From the NCBI GenBank assembly GCA_000310025.1, contig FN649730.1:1075806-1139805 (forward strand): a stretch of DNA of 64,000 nucleotides. Reading direction: 5' to 3'. The notes beneath the pieces are model-generated. The model saw only the letters and a program-made list of their open reading frames with translations, was not told where the DNA came from and ran no database searches. Made by a program: the position numbers and the translations under genes. Below are positions 24,096-38,200 of this stretch, in pieces; position 1 is the first letter of the stretch, and each line of letters starts with the position of its first letter. Source of the stretch: Ectocarpus siliculosus (taxonomy: Eukaryota > Sar > Phaeophyceae > Ectocarpales > Ectocarpaceae).

Positions 24096-26213
24096 GTAGC
24101 TATGAGCGATGATCACTCCCGTATCCGCCCGTTCTCGGTTCGTATTTTCCAGATGTGTAGAATACTCTAGTCCATTAGTCCATCACATCGAGAAATTAAC
24201 ACAGATTGTACCATCCAGCAAAGTGGCAAACGTCACTCGTGCAAACAGGAATCAATCGGTGCTCACGACAGCACTTGGGCAAGACACGCTTGCCGGACAG
24301 CTGTCCTGCCCTTGGAACAGTCCTGCCATTGGAGTACCTATATCTCGCGATACGAGCCTCTCCCCACCCCCACAACAAGAAAGCACGCCATATCACCTTC
24401 ACCTTCACAGCAAGTCAATGCAAGCGTTTGTGGACTGGCTGTGCAGAAAAGAGCCGACGCCGCACTACCTCATACCCCATGCACGACTTTCCGTCGCAAG
24501 CTCACGGAAACTTCGTTTCGTCAAGCCGATCGCGCCAAGCGACCAAACAATCGGAGGCAACGCCAATCCCATTGTGTTATGCCGGCGATGCCTATTCAAC
24601 GAGGTTGGAAAGCTATTGGCAACCCTCGCACCTGCGGCGGTGTCTCAGTGACAATGAGCTACGTCCAGTCAAGGCTCCAATCTTGCGAGGACGTGAGTCG
24701 CCGGCAGACGGCAGGAAGTGCCTCACAGGGAGCCAACTTCGTGGGTTTTTCTAGTGCCGCAAATATCACACCATCTCAACCTTTCACCACGCTCGCAACG
24801 CGGTGACTACGGCCGGCTTGCGGTGAAGCCGACCGACACGCCAAGAACACCTTGCATTCCTGCATCCAGCCTTGTCGTGCCCTCTACGGCACCAGGTGGT
24901 GTACCTCAATGGTCCTCACATCAAGAAAACGTGCCATCTCGAAGCGCAACCCCGTGTCTTTTCCCGAAATCCGAACGCCCCCGTTTCTTCCTCAACCCTT
25001 CCGCCAATAACTCTGACTTCACCTCCGCACCGACCGAACACACGTGTGTTCAAGTCCGCGCGCAAACCCGCAAAGAAAAAGGCCGCGATCCGCCGTGTGC
25101 CGCCACCCCAATTCTGTGCTTTGTGGCAAGAGCAGGCGACGGGCTAGCCCTTCTTCCACGCTAAGGACGCTTGGAGCTTTGCCCGCGGGCGGGAGAGAGA
25201 GCGTTAAAAGGTTCGAGTATCTTGGTTCACCGGTACACCTAAGCTCGGGCACCACGGCTAGGGAAGTTGGCTGCCCGACCAAAGCTGCGATTGTGACAGC
25301 TGCAAGGGCAGCCTACAAAACACCACACCGACGCTCGGAGCTCCGTCTCAACCCAGCCGATCGACGGACAGACAGACAGACAGACGAGTCGGGGGCGGTG
25401 GAGGACGCGTCGCGACTGGCTTTCGTCTGACTTCGATTCTTCCAAGAGTCTGAACAATGACATGGCCGCCTAAAATTCCAGTTCCGGGGAGACATCTCGC
25501 CGACTAGCTCACCCCCTCGGATCGTCACGACCGCCCAGGCCGCCCCCCCACCTGCAGTGGGACATTTGAGAGGAAACCGTGAGCGGTAGCATATCAGTAG
25601 CATATCAGTGGCCGATGCGCACATCGAGCGCGGTTGGAAGACACGGTCGTCTGCGTATGTTTGATATCTGCACAACCAACCGCAAAAAGAGGCCATACCT
25701 AAGGGGCCGAGACACTAAACAGCGGTCACACTGTCACACCAACAGCTGGGCGAAAAAACGGGGCCGACTTCTGAACGCACTGCACCTAAAAACTAAAAAC
25801 TGTGTTCGTTTCGTAGGTACGCACCTGTTCTGGCCGAACGAGGTCGAAGCTTGGCTGGCAGAAACATACGACCCTGAAACACTGGGGGGGCCTTGCGGTG
25901 CGCCCGTGTCAATAGGACCGGGTCCAAACTGGCCGTAGCTGCGATGGTAAGGCAACATGTATCAGGGGGATCGAGGCATGAGAAATGAAACGACCTTATA
26001 CAGCTGAACATGACATATCAAACCGCGGAATGCTACAGCAGTGAAGCGTGGGTATTCCGATGGCGATGCGAGCGATGAGACGCCGGTTGCAGACTCGAGT
26101 ACGCTTACACGTAACAAACACTGAACCGACGTGCAAGTGAATATTCAGCGTCACGTCGAACACAAGAAACTGTCTTCGACACGTGCTCAACGTAGCACGC
26201 GCCCACCTTAAGC
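24096..26213. other. convergent intergenic region with a C/A-rich plus strand
   Basis: It lies between the EF-hand gene (+) and the UPF1 stop (-). Long open plus frames at 24109-24806 and nearby arise in C/A-rich DNA, the complement of a T/G-rich UPF1 3' flank, and show no family signal. At about 25200-25260 one plus frame reads RFEYLGSPVHLSS, weakly like the YLG block after the reverse transcriptase of non-LTR elements. A GACA tetranucleotide run lies at about 25369-25384. Confidence 0.5.
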
Positions 26214-29200
26214 TCACCCATATTCGTGAGACGGCGCCGATCCCCAGGCTCCTCCAAAGTCACCTCCTCCCCCTCTGTGTCCGCCGTTCGCTTGGGGCGC
26301 GTCCGAATAGCTTCCGTAGCCGTAATCCGCACCCTGATGAGAAAACAATTCACAGTGGTGCGAGGGGGTCAACGGCGTCACGAATGGAAGTGATCGCCAA
26401 TCACGCCTCATGTTCTTGCGCTCGGCTTGACCTTTAGGAACCTATGGGAGGCTACAAAATCCAAGCAAGTGGAGACAAATCCAAGGACCACCAGGTTTTC
26501 TCTTCCACCACCACAACATTCACCGACACTCCTCATGCGCCAGAAACAAGCAAGTCACAACACAGCACGGCTGCCTTTACAGCAGCAATTATACAGACCA
26601 CTGGCCCATGGGATGGCAACTTACGTCAGGGCGGATGGAATAGCGTGGGTCGTAGCGAGAGTCCATGGGCTCGCGATCGGCGTCGCCCTTCCTCGAAGAA
26701 CGGTCCCTGTCGTCCCATGACTACCACGGAGTCAACCAGAACCGAGGTTCGATGTAACAAGGGCACGGGCAGTGACGATGAGCGATCACGATTCTACTTC
26801 ATTGAAGAAAAAAGGGCAAGGGTGGGGGGTCTGATAGAAGACATTCACGTCGGACATCGGACAGTTCTGCAACGAATTCGCGTCACCCCTGCAGCTTGCT
26901 CGAGGCTTAAGGCAACAAGCGATCGAACCATATAAAACTGGTATTGCTTGTTGCTTGTCCTAGGCGTAAAGGCCGCTGCGAAGTGGAGGTGCACGTGTGT
27001 CGGCCTGCCACGCTTCAAGAACGTGTTTTCCGTGTACCTGTGAGTTCGCAGCGGCGTGTGTGCCCTGCGCGAGCGCCGTGAAGTAGAGCCTGCGCTGATC
27101 GTTGCGCCTGTTGAGCGGGGGCGGGAAGGACATGAGCGACGGCTGCATGTTGTCCAAGGGGCCTTCCACGAGGCACTCGTGGTCCTGCAAGCATGGACAT
27201 GCACAGAGAATTCATGTGGGGCGCAGTTACATCAGATCTGTCGGTTTGGTTGTTTCGCTTCATAGACGTGGCTCGCTTGCCGGGAGTTCAGACGAATGGA
27301 TTGGATGAAACCTTCGAGTGTTGCTCCGCATGAGTCAAACCAGCAACAGGTTTAGGCATACAGCATGATGGCACTACGAAGGATGACCAACGAAAGGCAA
27401 TGCGGTCAGTGTCTCTGATAACTGGTCCTCTAATTGGTCTGAGACAGCGGAGGCATCGGAAAACATATCCCAATTTCTGAGCTTGCAGATATTATAGTGC
27501 TTATGGTCTACATGTAACGAGCCACAAGACCATAACCACGCCTGCCTCTGCTTCGACACCAGTAATTCACCTTGTAGAAGTTCACGAGAGCATTCCAGAG
27601 AGGGTTCTTGGCCAGTATGCGAGGGTTCCCGATGATGATGCACCCGAAGCGAGCACGCGTGAGGGCTACGTTAAGGCGCCGGGGATCGGAAAGGAAACCG
27701 ATACCCTGGTGCTCGTTTGACCTGTGGTTTGTTTCATTCGAAAAACATCATCAGGGGGCCGCCGCCTTTGGCAAGAAAACAACGCCAGGTCGGGATAGAC
27801 TGCGGGAATGACGCGAGTCTGCGCTGCTGTGCTTGTGGCTCTACCCGGTACAGCTTTCGGGTGTGCTGGTTTCTATCCTCGATCACAATCCCCCCAAACG
27901 AGCAGATGTTTTGCATGAACGTGCGAGTCAAGCGCAGCCAACGGCGAATGAGAAGGGGGGTAAACATCACCGGCTGGGATAGCGCGAAAGACAGAGACTA
28001 CAAATCTGTCACAAAAGCCTTCCACACCCCTCCGAAACGCTTGAAGGAGACGTGATGGGAGCAACGCCGACCCGCGACCCGCCAAACCGCAGCTGGCAGC
28101 AACAAATCACCTCACCTCACGCAGGTAAGCAAGATGAGGTCCTTCTCCCTGCCCTGGAAGGAATCCACGCTGGCCACCTCGATCTCCGAGTAAAGCGATG
28201 ATCGCAGGGAGCCCGTTCTTTGCAGGTGGTCGACGAGGTACGATCGCTGACCCTCGTAGGGGGTCACCACCTGACAACACAAGACAGCACAAGATAATAT
28301 AAGACAACACAAGATAACACAAGACAAGACAACACAATGCAACACAAGACAGCACAAGACAACACAATGCAGCACAAGACCACACAAAACATTTCAACAC
28401 AACCGGGATCAAGCAAGCAAACAACGGAATGAGGCTCGAGAAACCATGAACAAAAATCTATGTGTTTCTGACTCGCCAACTAACGACCCGGGTCGATCTC
28501 TCAAAAAGGGGCTACGGCTGTGGGGCGACAGGATACCTGAACACGCACGCAGTTGACGTAGGACAGACTCCAGACTGACCCACCCCTTTAGCACTCGAAG
28601 CTTCTGGCTCGCCAAGCAACATACTCTTTCGATCCACCTCTTGGTGGAGTTTCTCCGCAACAAATGGAAAACAGTAAGTACTCAAGCGGTACTTTTATAA
28701 GTGCGAGCTCACCCCGATCTGGTCTGGCGTGACCCCCTTCTGCAAGAACCTCGTGACACATTTTTCTACGGCCGTGGCCTCCGTGCGGTTGAGGTAGGAT
28801 GTCCCGCTCGACGAGATCTCCTCGACTCCCGTTGTCATGAGGAAGAACATGGGCTTGGAGGGCACCGGCCAAGGGAAGTCCACCTGATGAGTGTGTTCAA
28901 GCATATGAGCAACTGAGCGTGCGGATAGTAGCAAGAGGATGGATGTCAATTATTTCCGATGATGTGTTGAGCGCAGGCCTTCGGTTCAAGCATAGCAGCG
29001 GGCAAGTCTTGGAAAGACACCCGGACCAGATCAAGGCACGTCCAAACAGAACAGGAAACGAGGGCGAAATATTCCGATCTCTGCATTTTGTCCTGGAAAA
29101 GAACTCAATGAAGTTGGGACCACAGGTTGACGAGCACGGCGTTACAGCAGCATGGCACCGAGGTTTCATCGCGCGTGACTGACTGACTGACCTGGTCCAT

Positions 29201-32200
29201 CACTCGCTCTCCCTCGGTGACGCCATTCTGAAGCGTTCCCTCGTAGAACATGTTGGACGGCCACTCCGACAGACAAGGGTGCATCCGGTACTGAACCTGA
29301 AAGCGCCACCGAACGATACCAACGCCAGAGCACCGCCGTACAGCAACTTTAACGGTACCCACCAGCGAGAAAATGTGCCACAGGGTACGGCACTTCAACA
29401 CAGAGAAAATCAATCACAAATGAGAGAAACACAAAAAGCTCGGAGGAGCCAACCGATCGCAGCTCTTCGCGCCAAAACGCTGCTGCTGGACATGCGATAC
29501 GATATCCGGACTTGATTGCTCGGCGCGGCGCAACCGAAAAGCAGTGTACCTGTTCAAAACGACCGTTGCTACCATTACACCTGATAGACCACCAACGTGC
29601 TGTGCCAAGCCAAGACACAAGCTATTTACCTGAAGACGGACGGGTCGTATTCCGAGCAGCACGAGCCTCTCGAACAGAGACTGCGTTAGCCCCGCCTTCG
29701 ACGACTTCTTGCACAGCACCACCTGAAACAACACCGCCGCAACAACAGCTTCAGAGAGTCGAGATAGTCCCGATAGCACAGACAGACGTTTGCAGGAGGT
29801 ATAACTTTCGAGTTGTCCCAAAAACCACATGGCAGGAGGGGTGGTACTGTAGGGGGTCTAAGGGGAGGAACCCTTCTGTGTGATGTGACCACGGATTGGA
29901 GCTAGAATACCTATCCGGCAGAAATGCTGTGACAACTGCTGAAGGAATGTAAAAGAACATGCCATCTTATCGCTCCGGCGTGTACAGCGAAGACACTGGC
30001 ATGTCCCGACAACGCTGCATAATGTGTGCCATGCACGCTTGCAGAAGCATGCGTCACGCCGGCGAGTCGAGAACTTCAATGTTGTCCTACACCCACGACC
30101 AACTCAAGGCCAGGCACCACAAACATGCCTTGCTGTAGAAGTCCTTAAATCCCACGAGCTCAGGTTGGCCGCTGGTAAAAGATCTCGTTCTACATCAACA
30201 ACACCCCAGCACCGGTGGGGTTATTGAGTTATTCTTACCGGTCCAAGTTGACAGTGGTCTCCCACCAGCACCAGCTGCTTGGCGCCCATGACTATTGGAA
30301 TGAGGCACTCGGCTTCCATGGCTTGAGTTGCCTCGTCGATCAACACCTGCATGACAGAAAAACCGTCAGCGCATGGCAAACGAACAATTATTTTTGGGCA
30401 CGAAAACGCCGCTATCTATCCAAGATGACCATGTTTCTCATGTCCAACCGAGGATCCTCGACGTGATACTCCTATTAGACACTTCTAACACTGACAAAGC
30501 GAGCCACACTGCATGAGGTGTTCTATAAAGCCTCATCTACCGCGCCCCACTCCACGCTTGTGAAGCTATTTAATAGATAACCTGCTCGTACTTGTTAAGA
30601 CACGCTTGAACACGTGTCCCGCACACGGTATCAGCAAGGTGTATCAGCAACGGCATGCTGCTTGCCTGTCGGAAGCGCAGGTTGACGTTGCTAAGGCGAG
30701 GGTCACCAGCTCCCACACAGGTAGTGCAAATGACATCAGCCGCCTGCAAGATTTCTCGTTCCGCGCTGGACCGAAGTCGCCGGAAACGCTTCTCATCCGC
30801 CGCCACTAGCTCACCCTATCACAGAGATTGGTTTACCGTTCCATTTGGCGAGGGGGTGGGGGGGGGTAGGTACGCATTCGAGGCCGAGCCTCACGGAGCC
30901 AGAGTTACCGAAAGAAAAAATGCCCTTGGACTTTGTAGGACTTTAGAACCACAATATACAACACAAGTGCAAACGTTTCGCAGCCTCCGTCTCAAAAGGT
31001 GAGAATCAATCTGGTTGTCGAAACCTAGTGACAATATGTGCCGTGACTAGATTCCCCATGCAAACGGATTCGTGGGGTGAGTACTATAACAGCGAAGTAT
31101 CTAGAGACATGCATGTCACGTTCTTCAAGGGCCACTTGTCCTGGAGATTTTCTCACCAGCTCGTCCTTGAGCAGCTGCAGCTTGCGCAGGTCCTGCTTGT
31201 CTGGCGTGTCCAGCGCTCTCACCATCACGTGCAAAGACAGATGGTCCACGTCCGTAGACTGCGTGATGGCAAAAACGAACGACGGGTAGACAACTGCATA
31301 AGCACCGGACATACTATCATGAAGCAGCTTTTCTGGCACTGGTGGTTCCCTTGAATTAAGACGGATGTGATGTAAATTGCGCCACCGACCACTGCTGCCG
31401 CAAAAGAGGAATCATCACTGTATTCCTAAAACACAAGATATCGATACTGCGTCTGTTCGTATGGCGCTGCAGTCGCTGCCAACACGAGACCCGCTCACTA
31501 GACGCGTCCATCCGTGCGGTCCAACGTGTGTGTTAACGATAAGCCAACCCCGGGCTGCTGGGCTTGGCAAGCAAGAAACAGCCCTCACTACATGACCATG
31601 ATGATATATCATGATGGCACGCCATGATGAAAACCGTGTCGTCCGGAAGGACCCGTCATTCACAAAACAGTCACACAACAGAACCACTCCGCGTATACAT
31701 GAATATAAAAACAAGCGACACCAAATAACCCAAAGCAGTCCCTGGCTCACCACCGCTTCCCGGCTCTTGGCACAGAGGCGCACCACCCTGAGGCCGGTAG
31801 CGCTGATCTTGGCTGTCAGGTGGTCCACTGCGACATTGGAAGGTGCACAGACGAGCACCTGCGCGGGAAGTGTCGTAACCACGTCACACACATATCAGAA
31901 AAAAATCCAAGATTTTGTTGCGGTCTGAAGCCGAGCCTCTCCCACAAGGCTCGTAGTCGGGGTTGCCCTCAAAATCTGGAGATTATAACAGCACGTTGGC
32001 GAAATCCACGCGTTCGCGAACCGCGCACAGCAATCTTCAACACAAAATCACAACACAACCCCCCAAGAGCGCCGAGGAAACAAGTACACAAAGCCACCCC
32101 CACACACGTGCCGTTCGTGCGCATCTTCACCCTCCTCCCTCTTCCGGCAAATCAAACACACCTGTCCCATTCCCTGGCGAGCTAGATGGTACACCAGAGT

Positions 32201-35200
32201 CGCCGATGTCACCGTCTTGCCAGTGCCGGGAGGCCCTTGGATCAGAGACAGCGGCCGCTGCAACACCGCCTTCACGGCGGTGAACTGCGAATGATTGAGC
32301 TCCGGTAACCCCGGCGCGGAGAAGCGGGGGGGGAGCGTGACCCGCAGCACTTGAGGCTCCACTTCGTGACCAAGCAATCTTTCAAGTTTGCGAGATGAGT
32401 AGTGGAGGCGGGTGGCGTGAGGAAGGGAAAGCGGTTGAGTCATGTACGTCCGTACCATGGGCAATCGGGTGTTTGACTCCCTTCAATCAAAGTGTAAGCA
32501 GCAAGGCTCACGTTCACGTCATCATTCTCTTCATCTTGGTAAAAGTGTTAGTACGGACAATACCATAGCAAGTTTCCGACGTGCCAGGCCAGCAAAGATA
32601 CCGGTGTCAAAAAACAAAAAACTGCTGAATCAGGTAACTAACATCAGGCACCTTCGACCTCGCCAAAGGCTTACATTCGGCTCAGCAGAGCAGGTCCAGC
32701 TTCGAGGAGCAAGAGAGTATCCGAGGACCGGCACCACAAGGGCTTGGTTTAATCCGCTGCTCTACTACGTCAGCCTGCAGCTAAAACGCGGACGGCAATG
32801 ATGTTCCAATGTTTCCGGCGTTGCGGTGGCCTGCGAAGCCAACGGTCCTTACATAGCAAGCAAGCAGTCCAAGAACACCTGTTCTATTGTATGCTGTGCA
32901 TACCTGTGGTAGATGTAGCCCGATACCGACGTGTCGTCCACCGCAAAGGTCTTGAGGGCCACCTGCATTCGGTCATACGACACTGCCTTCCACACGAAGT
33001 CCACCTGCCACGCATCATGGTACACCAGATTTCCAGCGGAGAAGCGGAGAAGTCGAAAGCGAGCGCCACAACCAGGGCACGAAAGAAGGAAAGAAGGAAC
33101 GTCGTTTCGTCACGGGGGAAGAAGCAGAAGCGGATGGAAGACGCTTGGCCAAGAACATCGGGTGGGGTGTGGTACTCTTCCTCTTCCACAGCAATCGCGA
33201 TGGCGTGCTGCGCGCACATGCCCATATATCAGCATTACAAGTCGTCACCTGGTACCCGTCGGTGATTTCGGTTGGCACCATGCCCCCCAGCATCATCAGC
33301 GCCACCTCGCTGTCAGCTATTCGCAGGACATGCCCCAAACCCTCCCAGGGCTTCCCGTGCGCCCGCTGCCCCACCGGGTCTAGCGAAAGCTTCAGCTCGT
33401 CACCCGCCGTCATCCTAGCCATGTGCTCCTCGCTCTGCGCCAGACTATCAAAGCCGTCGAGATGGAGCACGCACGAACGTTAAAATATCGAATCAGGCAC
33501 TACATATGGTGCAAAATAACGAATGAGCATGCTCGCTGTCGAGGTCCCGGCAACACATGCACTGCCACGAAGTCGTAGACAAACAACAGGGGACGAAAAG
33601 CGGAACAGCACGGCGGGGAGTATGGTAGACACCACGTACCGGAACAGCGCGATGTGCTTCTTGTTGAGGCCTTGGTCCCATCGCACGCTCAGACCGTCTT
33701 GACCCTGGCTATCTTTCGAGCTCTTGTCGTAGTCAGCCTCGAGCTTCACCAGGGGGGCCATGATGTTCTGGTAGTGGTAACCATCCTCGTACTTCAGCAG
33801 CACCGGCTGCATCAACAAACAAAAGCAAACGCCAGCGATATGGGATACAGCTGTTGGGGGGCCGCAATAGTGCGGGAATGTGCCCGGCCGATTCATCAGC
33901 CTCCACGCTATATGGGATTCAACTAAATGGTGTGGAAGGTAAATATGGTACCGTATATTCGGGTTTTGAGACGACCCCAAAGTGCGGTGGACCCACCCTA
34001 CGGTATATCTTCGATTTCTAAGAGAGGGGTTAGAGAAAGGGAAAGTGCAGCGCGTGAAAAGCGATGGACTCACGAAGCCGGCATTCCTCCCGGTGTAGTG
34101 CAGCAAGAGGTGTGTGCTGAAAAATGTATTGCGAACAAACCGCAACTCTTCATAACAGAACGAACACATTGAAGCAAGTCCCCGGGGCTGCCACTGAGGA
34201 GCAGCGGGGTCTGGGGGGTCTCTTAACCGGCATACCCTATAGCCGTTCTTTTTTTCGTTACACTTTGGAAGTTGGAACCTCGGGGAGGCACAATACAAGG
34301 GGCGGGGGATAGGCACGAAAAGAAAAAAGAAAGAACATTTAACATTCGGCATACCGTCGTCGAACCATGTACACACAGAAGCGGGCACTGGGTAGCGCTA
34401 CTGTATTGTACAGCAACAGGACAAGAACCAATGCTCCCCCAAGCTGTGTGAGAGAACAACCCTCACACAGGCTGTGTGTGGCTCTGTGGCTCTGGTTTGT
34501 GAGAGTGCTTACAATGTATTCACTGGTGGGGTGTTTGTGGCCCGCACCACAGTGGTATCTGAAGGCTCCAAACCCTCATTCTACAGGGCCAGTCCCTCAA
34601 TAGAACGACTACAGCGGATCCTGTCTATGCCGAGTGTATTCACCCACCGGGCCCCAACTTCATGTAACCCGCATGCAGATAAACAAATCTCCCACAAAAA
34701 CACAGGCAAAGAAAAGTGTCCCCAATAGATTTCGCTCAGCGTCTGAACAACCCGACTGTCACCCTATTCGAAGGGAAACAACCCCGGAAACTTGGACTGC
34801 CTGAAAGGCGGGGCAGAGGGAAGCCGGAGCAATGCACGCGCCGCGCGGGTACCACACAAGCATGATGCCAACGTCAACATGGAGGAACCAAATATCAATC
34901 AGTCAGGACCCGTGTTGGCACCTGAGCCTCGTCGTCTATTCCCGGCTTTTCCAGGTCCTCTAGCGTGGCCTCTGGCTCCTTGTTCCACAGCTCCTCCAAC
35001 TTGGCGATCTGTGCCGAAGAAATGTGCCTCGCCCGGGACTGTCACCGGTGGGCAATGAGCGGTAGCACAAGACAAACAGAAATCGAACGAGCCATGAACG
35101 AGAGGCAGGTCCATAGAGGGATACTTAGGGCGGAGCGGGTCAACAAACCCTATCGAGCAGGACGCAAGTACGATACGCGCGTCACCGCCGGTGGAATCAT

Positions 35201-38200
35201 CACCTCCCATGAGACATACCGTAAGCTGTAACCCCCTCCACCCGCCACATGTGCTTCCAACCAACACTAGCAAGAGCGGGCATCGGCGGCAAGAAAGCGA
35301 GGTGGACACAACGGTGCGAGTTTACCTGCTGCTGTTCCGAAGGCACCTTGACGAGCCACGGCAAAAAACGTCTGTCTTGCACCAGAGGCAGCCATTCCGA
35401 CAGGTCCCACCCCATGTCCTGCGACATCATGACACCATCCAACCGGCCAAGTCAAAAAACGCGCAGCAGTTGTTTGATTGTGTGGGTGAGATACAATGTA
35501 CAGCTAAAGAAAAAAAAGGCTATTTCCGGCAAAAAACCTCGTGACTGCTGTTCCTCGTCTCACACCAAACACGCACGAAAATTCACGAGGGCGCGGCTGC
35601 ACTGCTGTACGGGAAAAAAAGAAGAAAACTGGACAATGGACGCAACTCGTGCAAGTAAATGAGAGTGAACAAACACAAAAAACGACCTTCGCAGCCTCCT
35701 CTACCCTCAAGGTTGTCCGTACCTTGAGGCCTGGAGCTCCCTCCACGCAAACGCGGCACAGCAAAACCACCACCGAATCCGCCTTGGCGGGCACGAAACC
35801 CATCAGAAACAAATTGCGCGACCCGCAATTGTAGCACTCCAGAATTGTCTCGCCCAGGGGAGAGTCGGGGTGCAAGCACACCTGTGTGTGCCAGGGTCGG
35901 AAAGGGAAAGGTCGAGGTCGTACGCACGCGTCTTTGTATGATGTTCTCCAGGTTTAAAGCAAGCGCCATGCCAGAGGTTAAATAAAAGTCCTCTATTAAG
36001 GGGCAATAGCTGCATCAAACCATAGAGTAGAACCTATTAGGCGAAATATGATGGGCCGATCACGAAGCCTATCAAACCCTACAATAAATATTGGCGCGAC
36101 ATACATGAACCGCAACACGGCAAAACCAGTAGCGTTGGGTTTTCAATGATGCTCGGTACTCGGTAACACGTTGACGCAACGGAGCCTTGAATGATACAGG
36201 GCATGGCAATTGTAGAGCAAGCACATGTCGGATCGTTGATGCAGCGTCCTCGTGTGCTAGCTAGCGATATGTACTGCCGTCTTCCACTAGCTAGCGGCAT
36301 TTCCAGAATCAGGTCGCACGCCACCCATGTACAAACCTGATTGTTTCTCGAGCGCACGAGGTGCTGGATAATGTGGCTGCCAGATGCATTGCCGCAAGAG
36401 TTGCAGAACCATTTGCCCGACTCCACGCAACGCACGACGCACGCCGGATCGTGAATGCCACAAAAACGGCACGCCCACTCTGGAGCCTCCACATCTGTCA
36501 TCAAGGGGGCGGGCAAAAAAAACTTACCATGCGAACCACACGCACACACATGATGGCCTGACAGGTAATGCGCGTTGAAAACAACTTTAGGAGAGGTTCT
36601 GGTTGGATACTCTTCAGTCCGAATCAGCCCTAACAGCACTCGATGTACGGTACATGTCGACGTACCTCCACCACAGCACATATAACCTCGAGGCTGAAAA
36701 AAAACTGTTGGGGCCACAGACATGGTAGGAATCCTCAGCTTGTCGAGAATGCGCGACTAAATACGTCTGGTGTAGTAGCCAGTGTTTCTTTGCTTGCGTA
36801 TTTTTCTTGAAAGCACACCGTGGACGCAATACAATGGCCACAAAGGGGAACGCCTCGTGACCCTAGACCAAACAATGCAAGTACTGTAGGGCAATATCAG
36901 CGTCCGCGGCCAGCAAGTGGCTGCCGAACACCACTGTGTGGCGCGACCCTCGTAACCAGCACAGACACCTTGCAAAAAACTGGTACACTGCTGCCGTACG
37001 CGCGTGTATCGCGTCTTCGCGTTTCAGCCGCTAACACAGACTAGGGGTGGTGGCAAGTATGCCGACCGCTTTCCCGGGGATGGTGTGAGCATTTCAATAC
37101 CCTCTTTTTCAAAGAAAACAAACATTCGCCCATTCTCTTAAATTCTCCAGGGCTTGTTTTCCCACCCCGAATACCACACATCCTCTTGTCTCTTACTTGC
37201 GTGAGCGGGACCAACCTATCTGGACCACAGCTACTCAGAGGTACCTTCATACCCCACGGCGGTACGTTGTAGTCGCGACAGTGCAGTGTAAAGGTCGGCG
37301 AAACACACAAACATCTTACTGGGAACTCCGACGCGCTGCCGCGTTGATAGACCAAAATTTTCCGATTGCCTCCAGACAGACACACATGCAAAAATGTTGC
37401 CGGCACGGGTCTTCAAATCAATACATGCCACGACTTGGTTAGGTAACGAAAAGGACCCCGGCTCATGAGTGCTAGCCGTCTTTGTTCTACTACACATCCT
37501 CTATCAAAAACCGGACGAGGACTGACGGATGACCAATACTCATGCTTCTAAAAACGTTCAGTTCCCATGCGCAGTATACTACTCCTTCATGTTTTCCCCG
37601 AGACCGACTGACCTTTGGCGTAGTCGCCATCAGCCCTTTCGCCTTCTTCCCCTTCCAACATGCTCATCGCACCCTCTCGTCCTCCCCTTGGCTCATCTCC
37701 CAACCTGTCAGTCGCAACATCCAAAAAACGGTTGGCACCAGGTCCCATTTCCGGCGCAACCTCCTGAACGCCACGAAAGGGGTTCTCTAGACACAGCTCG
37801 CTGGCCAAGCGTCTACCCGCCGCCGTGGCATCGAACGGGGTGGACACGGGTATGCATGCCTAACAACTTGTGGCGGCAAGGGGGGCCATGTGGGACTCTT
37901 CGAGTTACCGTACCCTCCACAAGCTGTCGGCGCCAAACCAAACGCGAAAATCCCATGACATGCTGTGTGAAGCTGGACAACCTACGTACGGGTGCAACGG
38001 GTACTCGCAGCGAACCAGTGCACTTGATGCTACAAATAACACTCGACACCCCGAAACGGCTCGTTCCGTCCTCGCGTCACCTTAGGCCCTCAAACCCCGT
38101 CGTCACGCCTCCGGTATCTCCCTCTTCTTGGCCGTAGCTCTGATATGCTGAAGCGGAATCGAGTTCCATCGAGGGGGCGTGGCTCACCACACTCGCGCTT

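Noticed and set aside
24109-24806. Three overlapping open plus frames of 164-182 codons
   Set aside because: They overlap in different frames in C/A-rich DNA opposite the expected UPF1 3' flank. No domain, start context or splice link supports any of them.
28107-28479. Cys/Val/Leu-rich minus-strand membrane-like frames
   Set aside because: They arise from the TG/CT-rich repeat in a UPF1 intron and include exon 28116-28270 in the wrong frame.
33480-34388. 302-codon minus-strand frame
   Set aside because: Only 33640-33806 is a real UPF1 exon in this frame. The rest is intron read through, ending outside conserved UPF1 sequence.
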